A DNA stretch of 64,000 bases from Anaerocolumna sp. Lineage in GTDB: Bacteria; Bacillota; Clostridia; Lachnospirales; Lachnospiraceae. Both the position numbers and the translations under genes were made by a program. The DNA lies in contig JAQSXJ010000005.1 of assembly GCA_029256725.1 (NCBI GenBank), positions 150,513 to 214,512 of the forward strand, written 5' to 3'. Below, piece by piece: positions 9,570 through 18,485 of the stretch (the stretch's first letter is position 1; each line of letters starts with the position of its first letter). The notes beneath the pieces were generated by a model that was not told where the DNA came from, ran no database searches, and was given only the letters and a program-made list of their open reading frames with translations.

Positions 9570-10826
9570 ATGGCATATATTGAAATTGTTGGTGGTAAAC
9601 AGCTAAGCGGTGAAGTTAACATACAAGGTTCTAAAAATACCGTATTACCAATTTTAGCAGCTACATTATTAATAAACGGTGTTACAAAGCTGAATCATTG
9701 TCCGAGAATTCTGGATGTGGAGCATATGATAGAGATTCTTATTGACATCGGCTGTACCGTTACCTGGGAGGGTTCCTCCATAATCGTTGATGCAAGAGGT
9801 TTATCAACAGATATCGTTCCCACGGAGCTTGTCAAAAAGATGCGCTCTTCCATTATTTTAATGGGAGCTCTTTTAGGAAGAACCCACAGCGCAGTCATAT
9901 CTTATCCGGGTGGTTGTACCATTGGCGCAAGACCTATCAATTTTCATTTGGATGCTTTTAAACAGATGAATGTTGTTCTGGAAGAAGAGGACGGGCTGAT
10001 AAAATGTGTGACAGGTGGGATCACGGGAGCAGATATTTCTTTCCCTTCCCCTAGTGTGGGAGCAACAGAGAATGTTATTCTTGCAGCGGTTTTAGGTAGT
10101 GGCAAGACCAGAATCTTTAATGCAGCCAGAGAGCCGGAAATATTGGAATTATGTAAGTTCTTAATTTCGGCAGGAGCTAAGATATATGGTTCAGGTACTG
10201 GCAGAATTGAAATTGAAGGAGTTACGGCCTTGCATCAGACGGAATATACAGCACCTTCTGATCGAATTGTAGCAGGTACTTATCTGGCAGCAGCTGCCGG
10301 TGCGGGAGGAGATGTAGTACTAAAAGGTATTGGCTGCGGCAGTCTTTATGTTGTCATACAGACCTTAAAGAAAATGGGAAGCCGTATTAAATGCAGAGAG
10401 GATTCCATCTCAATTCATTCCGATGGAACCGTAAGGGCTGTACCAGAGATTATAACAGAACCGTATCCGGGATTTCCTACGGATATGCAGTCACAAATCA
10501 TGTCGGTGCTTATGAAAGCATCCGGTGATAGCAAAATAGTGGAAGAAATATTTGAGGGCAGATATCAGAATGTTCCGGAACAGGCCAGATTTGGTGCGCA
10601 GATTTGTTTACAGGACAGAGTAGCGCATATAACAGGTGTTCCTACTTTAAAAGCTTCTGAAGTATCCGCAGGTGAGTTAAGGGGGGGAGCAGCACTTGTG
10701 ATAGCCGGTTTAATGGCAGAGGGTAAAACAATTGTTAATAATCCATATCATATCCAGAGGGGATATGAGGATATATGCAGAGACTTAAGAGCTTTGGGGG
10801 CACAGATTGAATATAAAAATGAGTAA
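9570..10826 (+). CDS. murA: UDP-N-acetylglucosamine 1-carboxyvinyltransferase MurA
   Basis: Cytoplasmic enzyme for the first committed step of peptidoglycan synthesis: it transfers enolpyruvate from PEP to UDP-GlcNAc. The catalytic, fosfomycin-reactive Cys is C116 in PGGCTIGARP; the N-terminal GSKN loop (20-23) and the GFPTDMQSQ active-site Asp motif are present. The frame is open to a TTG at 9558, but a GAGGTG at 9560-9565 and the conserved protein start favour the ATG at 9570 (418 residues). It replaces the murG-murB block found at this point in Bacillus. Confidence 0.96.
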   Translation: MAYIEIVGGKQLSGEVNIQGSKNTVLPILAATLLINGVTKLNHCPRILDVEHMIEILIDIGCTVTWEGSSIIVDARGLSTDIVPTELVKKMRSSIILMGALLGRTHSAVISYPGGCTIGARPINFHLDAFKQMNVVLEEEDGLIKCVTGGITGADISFPSPSVGATENVILAAVLGSGKTRIFNAAREPEILELCKFLISAGAKIYGSGTGRIEIEGVTALHQTEYTAPSDRIVAGTYLAAAAGAGGDVVLKGIGCGSLYVVIQTLKKMGSRIKCREDSISIHSDGTVRAVPEIITEPYPGFPTDMQSQIMSVLMKASGDSKIVEEIFEGRYQNVPEQARFGAQICLQDRVAHITGVPTLKASEVSAGELRGGAALVIAGLMAEGKTIVNNPYHIQRGYEDICRDLRALGAQIEYKNE

Positions 10827-10881
10827 CTGATGAGAACTTTAAGGAGTAAATAATTGCTAGGAAGGATAAGGTGCTTTGAGA

Positions 10882-11628
10882 ATGCGACAGGATAAAAACA
10901 GCAAAACGATAATAACCCCCCTGGGGAAACTGCTGCTGTTTGGCCTTCTTGTTTTTCTTGCGGTAATCCTGCTTTATATAACCTGTAATCTGAAGTCGGT
11001 TACGATAATCGGCAGCACTCACTACAGTGAAGATGAGTTAAAGCAGGAATTACTGACAAGTAAAACCGATAGCAATACCATACTTTTTTACCTGAGGCTG
11101 ATGTATGGCAAAAAAGAACCGATTCCCTTTGTTGAAAAAGTTACAGCAACACTTGTGGACAGGCATACCATTAAGCTGCATGTCTATGAAAAATCGGTAA
11201 TCGGCTGTATTCAGTATATGGGTAGTTACATGTATTTTGATAAGGATGGTATAGTCGTGGAAACTTCTCAGGAAAAACTTGAGGGAGTACCATTTATAAC
11301 AGGGCTGAATTTTAACAGTTTTATACTGCACGATAAGATGGAAACAGAAAACCCGGAGCTTTTCCCGGTTATACTTAAGATTACTCAACTAATTCAGAAG
11401 TTTGAACTGGACATTAATACCATTCAGTTTAACGAGGATTATGAGGTGACATTAAAAAGTGGACAAAGTATAGTGCTTTTAGGGAAAAGGGATTCCTATG
11501 ATGAGCAGATTGCAAATCTGAAGGGGCTATTGCCGACAGTACCACAGAAAAACGGAAAGATTCTTTCTATTGACCTTAAGAATTATATGGAAGGTCAGGA
11601 AAAAATTGTTGCAAAGCCTGTCAAATAA
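10882..11628 (+). CDS. ftsQ: FtsQ/DivIB-type cell division protein
   Basis: Bitopic divisome protein of about 248 residues. A short basic cytoplasmic N-terminus precedes one membrane segment (about 17-38), then a POTRA domain that begins CNLKSVTIIGSTHYSEDELKQELL, followed by the beta domain. It would bridge FtsL/DivIC and the septal synthases outside the membrane. The ATG at 10882 is preferred to the TTG two codons upstream because AAGGTG at 10868-10873 then has an 8-base spacing. Position between murA and ftsZ supports the call. Confidence 0.88.
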   Translation: MRQDKNSKTIITPLGKLLLFGLLVFLAVILLYITCNLKSVTIIGSTHYSEDELKQELLTSKTDSNTILFYLRLMYGKKEPIPFVEKVTATLVDRHTIKLHVYEKSVIGCIQYMGSYMYFDKDGIVVETSQEKLEGVPFITGLNFNSFILHDKMETENPELFPVILKITQLIQKFELDINTIQFNEDYEVTLKSGQSIVLLGKRDSYDEQIANLKGLLPTVPQKNGKILSIDLKNYMEGQEKIVAKPVK

Positions 11629-11714
11629 AACGTTAAAAAAAGGTTGATTATTTAGTAGATTAAAGATATGATATTTATTAGAATAACCAGTCTTATATTA
11701 CTAGAAGCTCAATG

Positions 11715-11743
11715 TTGAATAAGAAAATGGAATCGTATATAAT
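11715..11743 (+). promoter_or_regulatory. Putative sigma-A promoter for ftsZ
   Basis: TTGAAT (11715-11720) and TATAAT (11738-11743) are separated by exactly 17 bases. Transcription would begin near 11750, giving a short leader to the ftsZ start at 11782. A private promoter would let ftsZ be expressed separately from the wall genes upstream. Read by eye only. Confidence 0.6.
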
Positions 11744-11781
11744 TAATATAATTTTAGGTGTATAGTGAAGGAGGAAGTACC

Positions 11782-12975
11782 TTGCTTGAAATAAGAACGA
11801 GTGAAACAGAATCTACTGCAAAAATACTAGTTATCGGAGTAGGCGGAGCAGGAAATAATGCTGTAAATAGAATGGTTGAGCAGAATATCAAAGGTGTTGA
11901 ATTTGTTTGTATCAATACGGACAAGCAGCATTTAAAGAATTGTAAGGCTCCTCAATGTGTTCAAATTGGTGAGAAGCTTACAAAAGGTCTTGGTGCAGGA
12001 GCTCAACCGGAAATTGGAGCTCAGGCGGCAGAAGAGAGCAAGGAAGAACTGCTAGAGATAATCAGAGGTTCCGATATGGTATTCGTAACCTGCGGTATGG
12101 GCGGTGGAACCGGTACGGGAGCAGCACCTGTAGTTGCGCAGTTAGCTAAAGATATGGGAATCCTTACAGTAGGTATTGTAACAAAACCCTTTAAATTTGA
12201 AGCAAAAGCACGTATGAACAACGCCCTTGGTGGTATTGAGCGATTAAAAGAACATGTGGACACATTGATTGTGATCCCTAATGATAAATTAATGGAAATA
12301 GTGGACAGACGTACAACCATACCTGATGCACTTAAGAAAGCCGATGAGGTTCTTCAGCAAGGTGTTCAAGGTATTACTGACCTGATTAATGTACCTGGTC
12401 TTATTAACTTGGATTTTGCAGATGTTCAGACTGTTATGAAAGATAAAGGAGTTGCTCATATCGGTATCGGTATTGGCAAAGGAGATGATAAATGTATTAG
12501 TGCTGTCAATCAGGCTATTACAAGTCCACTTCTTGAGACTACTATATCAGGAGCTTCCCATGTTATTATTAATATTTCAGGTGATATCAGCTTGATAGAA
12601 GTCAATGAGGCAGCAACCATGGTGCAGGAGCTTGCAGGTGAAAATGCCAATATTATCTTTGGTGCTATGTATGATGATGCTACCACAGATTATGTTACTA
12701 TTACCGTAATAGCAACCGGACTTGATGGAGAAGCAGGCAATAAAGGTGAAGCAAAAGGACCCAGCTTCTTAAAACAGCCTGTGGCCAGACCTGATTATAA
12801 ATTTAATAATCAACAATCTCCTTTTGAAAGAGCTCAGTCTCAGGTGGCAGCTACGCAATCTTCTCCTACACCTCCCTATACCGGAAGTTCTACTCATTAT
12901 CCGAACAGGGACGCCAATGAAGTGGGTAGTATTAAAATACCAGAGTTCTTGCAGAAAAATAAAAACCATAAATAA
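11782..12975 (+). CDS. ftsZ: Cell division GTPase FtsZ
   Basis: Tubulin-like GTPase that forms the division ring. The N-terminal [13 protein letters not shown], the tubulin signature GGGTGTG (107-113) and the T7 region [11 protein letters not shown] are intact. A Gln/Ser/Pro-rich linker leads to the C-terminal peptide [12 protein letters not shown], the docking tail for FtsA/SepF-type anchors. AAGGAGG at 11768-11774 with a 7-base spacing identifies a TTG start at 11782 (397 residues), not the in-frame GTG at 11758 that precedes the SD. ftsA, normally the next-door partner, is absent from the cluster. Confidence 0.97.
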   Translation: MLEIRTSETESTAKILVIGVGGAGNNAVNRMVEQNIKGVEFVCINTDKQHLKNCKAPQCVQIGEKLTKGLGAGAQPEIGAQAAEESKEELLEIIRGSDMVFVTCGMGGGTGTGAAPVVAQLAKDMGILTVGIVTKPFKFEAKARMNNALGGIERLKEHVDTLIVIPNDKLMEIVDRRTTIPDALKKADEVLQQGVQGITDLINVPGLINLDFADVQTVMKDKGVAHIGIGIGKGDDKCISAVNQAITSPLLETTISGASHVIINISGDISLIEVNEAATMVQELAGENANIIFGAMYDDATTDYVTITVIATGLDGEAGNKGEAKGPSFLKQPVARPDYKFNNQQSPFERAQSQVAATQSSPTPPYTGSSTHYPNRDANEVGSIKIPEFLQKNKNHK

Positions 12976-12992
12976 ATTTAATAAAAAGCTTT

Positions 12993-13035
12993 AAATAGCC
13001 TGTATTCGAGATATCGAATGCAGGCTATTTTTTTT
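12993..13035 (+). terminator. Intrinsic terminator after ftsZ
   Basis: A nearly perfect stem (arms 12993-13008 and 13015-13030, one G-T pair, 6-base loop) is followed by a run of eight T (13028-13035). It begins 18 bases after the ftsZ stop and closes the division cluster. Confidence 0.9.
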
Positions 13036-13285
13036 ATGTAATTTGAAATTGCATCCAATTGCATAAAGAGCTCTGCGGGGTGGGATGTACATGAAGCGTT
13101 TTAGTAAGATTGTCATTTTTACTTTGATATATCCTAAAACTTTATTAAATTCCCTAGAAGCATTGCTGAATTAACATATATTTACAAAACAATAAAAATT
13201 ATAACAGGATTATATATTATGTCGTTGAAATGGAGGGGATATTGTAAGTGAGAGTAAATGAAAACAGGTTCGACTATTCCAGTTT
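13036..13285 (+). other. Non-coding gap upstream of the spoIIGA promoter
   Basis: The gap between the ftsZ terminator and spoIIGA (about 315 bases in all) has no credible gene. Two short stretches resemble halves of Spo0A boxes (consensus TGTCGAA or its complement TTCGACA): TGTCGTT at 13220-13226 and TTCGACT at 13269-13275. These are inferred Spo0A contact points; the match is partial. Confidence 0.4.
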
Positions 13286-13318
13286 TTGACAAATTAAACA
13301 GACATCAACAGCTATAAT
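13286..13318 (+). promoter_or_regulatory. spoIIGA promoter with 21-bp spacer (Spo0A-dependent type)
   Basis: A consensus -35 TTGACA (13286-13291) and consensus -10 TATAAT (13313-13318) are separated by 21 bases rather than 17. The spoIIG promoter of Bacillus subtilis has the same odd arrangement (22 bp) and needs Spo0A~P to work with sigma-A; its 0A boxes overlap the -35. Here TTTGACAAA overlaps the -35 and TTCGAC lies 12 bases before it. Functional equivalence is inference from architecture and from the downstream gene. Confidence 0.7.
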
Positions 13319-13351
13319 AGGATTTATTATAAATGAAATGAGGGGGTGGCT

Positions 13352-14272
13352 TTGTATTTAGATGTCTATGTTGATGTTATTTTTATCATAAATTTCATCA
13401 TGGATTTTATTCTCTTAACAGTAATAAAAAAGATACTAAGATATACAGGTTCACCTTTAAGAAGCTGCCTGGGAGCTGCTGCAGGAGCTATGGGAGCTTG
13501 TGTGTTTGCAGTAATTCCGTATTTAAATCATTTCATTCAATTTTTAACTGCTTACATTTTGTTAAGCTGCCTGTTAGTTAAGATATCCTTTGGTAAAAGG
13601 AACCTAAAGGAATTTCTAAAAGCGGTAGGACTTCTTTATATAACCACCTTTTTTTTAGGAGGATTATTGAACAGCCTGTATTACTATACCGGTTTTGGAT
13701 ATTATTTTAGAGAACTAATCCAGGGGAGATTGCTTTCAAAGCATGGATATCAATATTTTTATCTGGCAGTTTTGGCAGGGACTATCGGTTTAATTATTTT
13801 TATAAGCCTTTTAAAACGGCTTCGGTATAAGGAAACAGACTATTATAGGACAGAACTTTTTTTAAATGAAAGAACTGTCAAAGCTGTAGGATTTATGGAT
13901 ACCGGAAATTGCTTAAAAGACCCGTATTTCGGGAAACCGGTAATTGTAGCGGAATATACGGTGATTGAACCCTTATTGACGGATTCTCAGAATTATATGC
14001 TGTGTAATCTGTTTGACGATTTTAGTAATTGCACTTCTTTGCCTTGCAATAAAGAGGTTAAAGTGCAACCGGACGAATATCTTCCTCTTCGGATGATTCC
14101 CTTTCAATCAGTTGGCAGAAAGGGAATATTACCGGCTATTGTACTTGATAAAATCATCCTCTGGGAAGGGAAAGAAGAGACGGTCAGGGAAAAAGTTCTA
14201 ACTGCCATCAGCAGGGAGGATGTATCCGTACGTAAGGACTATCAGATCATTTTACATAGGGAGGTTATGTGA
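13352..14272 (+). CDS. spoIIGA: Sigma-E processing protease SpoIIGA
   Basis: Membrane-embedded aspartic protease that cleaves pro-sigma-E in the mother cell after a signal from the forespore. The N-terminal half has about five membrane segments (residues 1-155). The C-terminal cytoplasmic domain carries the catalytic motif DTGN (183-186) in [14 protein letters not shown] purine-rich AGGGGGTGG at 13341-13349 points to the TTG at 13352 as start (306 residues), giving the expected MYLD opening. It precedes its substrate gene sigE by about 20 bases, as in Bacillus. Confidence 0.93.
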   Translation: MYLDVYVDVIFIINFIMDFILLTVIKKILRYTGSPLRSCLGAAAGAMGACVFAVIPYLNHFIQFLTAYILLSCLLVKISFGKRNLKEFLKAVGLLYITTFFLGGLLNSLYYYTGFGYYFRELIQGRLLSKHGYQYFYLAVLAGTIGLIIFISLLKRLRYKETDYYRTELFLNERTVKAVGFMDTGNCLKDPYFGKPVIVAEYTVIEPLLTDSQNYMLCNLFDDFSNCTSLPCNKEVKVQPDEYLPLRMIPFQSVGRKGILPAIVLDKIILWEGKEETVREKVLTAISREDVSVRKDYQIILHREVM

Positions 14273-14294
14273 TGGAAAGGGAGGAAAGAGATTA

Positions 14295-15035
14295 ATGCTG
14301 TTAAAAATAACAATCCCGAATAAGTTTACATTTCGGTTGATACCTGATTTCAGAAGTATTCTGTTCAACGGTCGCGGTGAGATACATTATATCGGCGGGG
14401 CTGAGGTTCTTCCTGCGCCCCTTGATGCAGTCAGGGAGGCAGAAGAAATTGCGCGGCTTGGTACGGAAGATGATACCCAGGCTAAATCTATACTGGTAGA
14501 GCATAATCTCCGATTGGTTGTGTACATAGCAAAAAAATTTGATAATACAGGAGTAGGTGTTGAGGATTTGATTTCGATAGGTACCATAGGACTTATCAAA
14601 GCTATCAATACGTATAATCCGGATAAAAATATTAAGCTTGCTACCTATGCCTCCAGATGCATTGAAAATGAAATACTTATGTATCTGAGGAGGAATAATA
14701 AGACAAAACTGGAAGTGTCAATTGATGAGCCCCTTAATGTGGATTGGGACGGTAACGAACTCCTTTTATCCGATATACTTGGTACGGAGGAGGATGTTAT
14801 ATATCGAAATATCGAAGAAGAAGTGGACAGAAAACTTCTTGGTAAAGCTCTTTCAAAGCTAAGTGAGAGAGAACGTATTATTGTACAGCTGCGATTCGGA
14901 ATCAATACAGAGGACGGTAATGAAAGGACACAAAAGGAGGTAGCTGATCTTCTGGGCATTTCTCAATCCTACATATCCAGATTAGAAAAAAAGATTATAA
15001 AGCGTTTAAAAAAGGAAATGCTGCGTTTGGAATAA
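14295..15035 (+). CDS. sigE: RNA polymerase sporulation sigma factor sigma-E
   Basis: Mother-cell sigma factor of early sporulation, 246 residues. It has a short N-terminal pro-region ending near [13 protein letters not shown], then region 2 ([43 protein letters not shown]) and region 4 with the helix-turn-helix [23 protein letters not shown]. The upstream protease SpoIIGA should remove the pro-region. GGAGG at 14280-14284 supports the ATG at 14295; the frame is open further upstream but overlaps spoIIGA. Confidence 0.96.
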   Translation: MLLKITIPNKFTFRLIPDFRSILFNGRGEIHYIGGAEVLPAPLDAVREAEEIARLGTEDDTQAKSILVEHNLRLVVYIAKKFDNTGVGVEDLISIGTIGLIKAINTYNPDKNIKLATYASRCIENEILMYLRRNNKTKLEVSIDEPLNVDWDGNELLLSDILGTEEDVIYRNIEEEVDRKLLGKALSKLSERERIIVQLRFGINTEDGNERTQKEVADLLGISQSYISRLEKKIIKRLKKEMLRLE

Positions 15036-15239
15036 ATACACATATTTAATTTAACAAAAAAGGAAATTATTACATCTAATTTAACCGTATAAAGATGCCT
15101 TTAATAGTGAATCATTTACTTATGCAAAGAGTAGAAATGGATAGAGAAAACTTCTATAATATATGAAGTTATTTCTATGCGTTGAAGGATTTCAATATAG
15201 CACTTTTGTGTTATTCGAAATTTTTTTCTGCCCTGTATA

Positions 15240-15268
15240 CATGTACTGTACACATGGATTTGTACATG
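15240..15268. repeat. TGTAC-rich inverted repeat upstream of sigG
   Basis: CATGTAC (15240-15246) and its perfect complement GTACATG (15262-15268) flank a third, overlapping TGTACA-type motif (15247-15252). The repeat sits 17 bases before the sigG SD. It could be an operator or a hairpin in the leader. No regulator can be named. Confidence 0.5.
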
Positions 15269-15296
15269 AAGAAAAAAATGATTTGGAGGTTTTCAT

Positions 15297-16076
15297 ATGG
15301 CTCTTTATAAGGTAGAAATTTGTGGTGTTAATACATCTAAGTTGCCATTACTGAACAATAGTGAAAAGGAAGAATTATTTAAACGTATCCTAGAGGGAGA
15401 TAAAGAGGCAAGGGAATTGTATATCAAGGGTAATCTGCGTCTTGTACTTAGTATAATTCAAAGATTTTCTGGCAGTAATGAAAATGTTGATGATTTATTT
15501 CAGATTGGCTGCATTGGTCTTATGAAAGCAATTGATAATTTTGATATAACACAAAATGTGAAATTCTCCACCTATGCAGTTCCTATGATCATCGGTGAAA
15601 TAAGAAGATATCTTAGAGATAATAACAGCATACGGGTCAGTAGATCATTACGTGATACTGCTTATAAAGCTATCTATACAAAAGAAGCATTGCTTAAGAA
15701 AAATGACAAAGAACCTACCGTAATGGAAATTGCTTCGGAAATCGGAATTTCAAAGGAGGATGTGGTTTACGCACTGGATGCCATTCAAAGTCCAGTATCA
15801 CTTTATGAGCCTGTTTATTCGGAAGGTGGAGACACCCTTTATATAATGGATCAGGTCAGTGACAAAAAGAATAAAGAAGAAAACTGGATTGAAGAGATTG
15901 CATTAAAAGAAGCTCTTTCAAAACTTACTGACAGAGAAAGAGGAATCATAGAACTTCGGTTTTATGAAGGGAAAACCCAAATGGAAGTTGCAAAAGAAAT
16001 ATGTATATCTCAGGCACAGGTATCCAGACTGGAAAAATCAGCTCTAAAGAATATGAAAAATTATCTGAGTCAATAA
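15297..16076 (+). CDS. sigG: RNA polymerase sporulation sigma factor sigma-G
   Basis: Late forespore sigma factor, 259 residues, normal length. The N-terminal KVEICGVNTSKLPLLN is the sigma-G signature. Region 2 has NLRLVLSIIQRF and VKFSTYAVPMIIGEIRRYLRDNNSIRVSRSLRD, and region 4 ends with GKTQMEVAKEICISQAQVSRLEKSA. GGAGG at 15285-15289 fixes the ATG. It lies 261 bases after sigE, as in the Bacillus spoIIGA-sigE-sigG order, so it probably has its own forespore promoter. I could not identify a convincing sigma-F/G promoter there. Confidence 0.97.
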   Translation: MALYKVEICGVNTSKLPLLNNSEKEELFKRILEGDKEARELYIKGNLRLVLSIIQRFSGSNENVDDLFQIGCIGLMKAIDNFDITQNVKFSTYAVPMIIGEIRRYLRDNNSIRVSRSLRDTAYKAIYTKEALLKKNDKEPTVMEIASEIGISKEDVVYALDAIQSPVSLYEPVYSEGGDTLYIMDQVSDKKNKEENWIEEIALKEALSKLTDRERGIIELRFYEGKTQMEVAKEICISQAQVSRLEKSALKNMKNYLSQ

Positions 16077-16088
16077 AATTATGTTTTG

Positions 16089-16129
16089 CACCTTAACAAT
16101 AACTGATGTTTTGTTAGGGTGTATTTTTT
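16089..16129 (+). terminator. Intrinsic terminator after sigG
   Basis: An 11-bp stem (16089-16099 with 16111-16121, one G-T pair) with an 11-base loop is followed by TATTTTTT. It closes the sporulation sigma gene cluster. Confidence 0.9.
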
Positions 16130-16204
16130 ATTAATTTATATTGATTTTTTTGGAAACCTCTAGTAAGCTATTAGAGCATTTAATAGAGGAGGACTTAAGG
16201 GAAT

Positions 16205-17302
16205 ATGAAAAATAAAATATTTCAAAGCCTTATACATATTTTAAGGATATCTTTTGTATTGGCTTTCATTCTTGTATTATCAGGTTGTGCAGTTGAGGTA
16301 AATAACAATGATTCAAGCAGCGATTTAAAGGTTATGTATCTGGATGTTGGACAGGGAGATGCTATATTAATACAATCACAAGGAGAGTCCATGCTTATAG
16401 ATGCCGGTGAAAAGGATCAAGGAAGCACCGTTATCAATTATCTGGAGCAAGAAAATATAGAATCTCTTAAATACATTATCTGTACACATCCTCATAGCGA
16501 TCATATTGGAGGAATGGCAGAGGTCATTAATGAATATAAAGCAGAAGAAATATTTCTAGGGAAGCAGAAGTACGACACAGATACTTACAATAATTTAATC
16601 CACCTGGTAGAGAAAAGAAAAATAACAAAGAAATATCCCAAAGCAGGAGACACTTATAAGCTTGGGGATTCGTCGTTTGAATTTCTGACACCATTAGAGA
16701 AGGATTATGGTGATAATACCAATAATTACTCTCTGGTAATAAAGATGACCAATGGTAAGAATTCTTTTCTGTTTACCGGAGATATGGAAGAGGAAGCAGA
16801 AAAAGATTTGTTATCAGGAAATATCAAGCTGGAGGCAGATGTATTAAAAGTCGGACATCATGGTTCTCTAACCAGCAGCAGTATAGAATTCTTAAGAGAA
16901 GTCGATCCTGTTTACGCAGTAATTTCAGTTGGGAAAGATAATTCCTATGGACATCCATCTAGTATTACGCTAGCCAATCTGGAGGATGAGGATGTACAGG
17001 TGTACCGGACAGATGTAATGGGAACAGTTATTGTAAATAGTGATGGCGATAATATTACGGTTAAAACGGAAAATACATATATAAAGGAAGCATCTGGAAC
17101 AGGTGAAGGAAAAACTGATACTGCTCCGGCTAAACAGGACAAACCTTCTAATGTAAAACCTGAGAAATATGTATATATAACGGCAACAGGTTCAAAATAC
17201 CATAAAAAAGATTGTCAGTACGTAAAGGATAATGGCAAAGCTATCCTAAGGGAAGAGGCAACAGAACAGGGATATGAACCCTGTAATGTCTGTAAACCTT
17301 AA
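16205..17302 (+). CDS. Metallo-beta-lactamase-fold lipoprotein (ComEC-like hydrolase domain)
   Basis: Predicted surface lipoprotein of 365 residues. A signal peptide ends in the lipobox LSGC (Cys28). The MBL-fold domain starts MYLDVGQGDAILIQ and has the metal-binding motif HPHSDH (95-100), FTGD, and VGHHGS, the pattern of the C-terminal hydrolase domain of ComEC-type proteins. After a Lys/Pro linker comes a C-terminal module (about 320-365) with spaced His/Cys (KYHKKDC, then EPCNVC), likely binding zinc. The substrate is unknown; a nucleotide or nucleic acid is the family guess. AGGAGG at 16188-16193 precedes the start. Confidence 0.8.
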   Translation: MKNKIFQSLIHILRISFVLAFILVLSGCAVEVNNNDSSSDLKVMYLDVGQGDAILIQSQGESMLIDAGEKDQGSTVINYLEQENIESLKYIICTHPHSDHIGGMAEVINEYKAEEIFLGKQKYDTDTYNNLIHLVEKRKITKKYPKAGDTYKLGDSSFEFLTPLEKDYGDNTNNYSLVIKMTNGKNSFLFTGDMEEEAEKDLLSGNIKLEADVLKVGHHGSLTSSSIEFLREVDPVYAVISVGKDNSYGHPSSITLANLEDEDVQVYRTDVMGTVIVNSDGDNITVKTENTYIKEASGTGEGKTDTAPAKQDKPSNVKPEKYVYITATGSKYHKKDCQYVKDNGKAILREEATEQGYEPCNVCKP

Positions 17303-17310
17303 GGAAATGC

Positions 17311-17574
17311 TTAGATATAAGCTGATTTTATAAGTACCTTTTCAGCATCAATATCAACAAGAATTACATCGGTACCAATCTGTTTGATGCAGTTATAATT
17401 TATTACATATTCCTGGTCTCTGCCTAAGAAACCCCAGATTTTACAAGGACCCGGTACGATAATATGCGTTATAATACCAGTGTTGACATCGAATTCCAAA
17501 TCACAGACAAATCCAATTCTTTCGCCGTCTCTGCAGTTAATTACTTCTTTTTGTTTTAAATCACATAGTCTCAT
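17311..17574 (-). CDS. YlmC/YmxH-family sporulation-associated PRC-barrel protein
   Basis: Small 87-residue protein beginning MRLCDLKQKEVINCRDGERIGFV, the pattern of the YlmC/YmxH family of spore formers (PRC-barrel fold). Its molecular role is not established. It is the only convincing gene on the - strand in this window and converges on the MBL lipoprotein gene with 8 bases between stops. The frame is open to 17622, but an AAAGGAGG on the - strand (complement of 17579-17586) supports the ATG at 17574. Confidence 0.85.
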   Translation of the reverse strand: MRLCDLKQKEVINCRDGERIGFVCDLEFDVNTGIITHIIVPGPCKIWGFLGRDQEYVINYNCIKQIGTDVILVDIDAEKVLIKSAYI

Positions 17575-17766
17575 GGGGCCTCCTTTTTCAATTATTATTT
17601 GAAGGTGGAATATAATGTACATAGTTTATGACAATTGCAGTATTTAACTTGATTGCGTTGTTATACAGGAAAGGCTGTCTTATACTCTATGGTATTAATA
17701 GGGATCAACAAGTATCAGAAATGACTTATCTAAATTAATATATGAAAAAAGTAGTATTAAAATATC

Positions 17767-17795
17767 TTGACCGATTGAATATCTTTCAATATAAT
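17767..17795 (+). promoter_or_regulatory. Putative sigma-A promoter for nrdR
   Basis: TTGACC (17767-17772) and TATAAT (17790-17795) are 17 bases apart, about 40 bases before the nrdR start. The spacer holds a small inverted repeat (ATTGAA / TTCAAT, 17775-17780 and 17785-17790 approximately). The match to consensus is strong. Confidence 0.7.
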
Positions 17796-17834
17796 CAACT
17801 TAAAGAAGTTTGAGGGAAGGATAAGGTACAAAAT

Positions 17835-18296
17835 ATGAGATGTCCATTTTGCGGAGATGAGAATACAAGAGTTATCGACTCAAGACCGGCAGACGATGGC
17901 AGTTCCATTCGAAGAAGACGTCAATGTGATGAATGCTCAAAGCGTTTTACTACTTACGAAAAAGTAGAGACTATTCCTTTGGTGGTTATAAAGAAAGATA
18001 ATAATCGTGAGCCTTATGACAGGTCTAAAATTGAAGCAGGTGTTTTTCGCTCGTGCCATAAAAGACCTATTTCTGTTGATCAGATGAAAGCTCTGGTAGA
18101 TGAAGTGGAGAATACCATATTTAATATGGAAGAAAAAGAAATCAAGAGTTCAATTATCGGTGAAATCCTAATGGACAAGCTGAAGGATCTTGATGCAGTT
18201 GCTTATGTTAGATTTGCTTCGGTTTATCGTGAATTTAAGGATGTAAATACCTTTGTGGATGAACTTAAGAAGATATTAGATGCGAAACAAGGGTAA
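17835..18296 (+). CDS. nrdR: Transcriptional repressor NrdR
   Basis: Nucleotide-sensing repressor of ribonucleotide reductase genes, 153 residues. The N-terminal zinc ribbon has CPFC (3-6) and CDEC (31-34) with the RRRRQC stretch between. An ATP-cone domain (about 46-136) begins PLVVIKKDNNREPYDRSKIEAG. AAGGATAAGG precedes the ATG. In many Firmicutes nrdR lies near replication or sporulation genes; no reductase genes are in this window. Confidence 0.96.
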   Translation: MRCPFCGDENTRVIDSRPADDGSSIRRRRQCDECSKRFTTYEKVETIPLVVIKKDNNREPYDRSKIEAGVFRSCHKRPISVDQMKALVDEVENTIFNMEEKEIKSSIIGEILMDKLKDLDAVAYVRFASVYREFKDVNTFVDELKKILDAKQG

Positions 18297-18338
18297 GCTT
18301 TTATTTCTACAACAGAATTGGATATATAATTGATATAG

Positions 18339-18395
18339 CAGCAGCTGGAGGTCTAAGTACTACATCGTCTTACCTCTGGCTGCTGTTTATTTATT
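18339..18395 (+). terminator. Intrinsic terminator after nrdR
   Basis: A 14-bp stem (18339-18352 with 18372-18385, two G-T pairs, 19-base loop) is followed by a T-rich run (TTTATTTATT). It separates nrdR from the ComM-like gene. Confidence 0.75.
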
Positions 18396-18409
18396 ACATG
18401 AGGTAATTA

Positions 18410-18438
18410 TTGCCAGAATCCTTATTTTTTGTTATAAT
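18410..18438 (+). promoter_or_regulatory. Putative sigma-A promoter for the comM-dprA-topA group
   Basis: TTGCCA (18410-18415) and TATAAT (18433-18438) with a 17-base spacer lie about 48 bases before the ComM/YifB-like start. Close spacing downstream suggests that dprA and topA may be cotranscribed from here. Confidence 0.6.
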
Positions 18439-18485
18439 CATCATGGATGATGCTTCTGCCCTTGGAGAGAAAGGGAAGGAGCAAT

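Noticed and set aside
15036..15296. Sigma-F or sigma-G promoter upstream of sigG
   Set aside because: Expected on biological grounds, but no pair of -35 and -10 elements with the right spacing convinced me.
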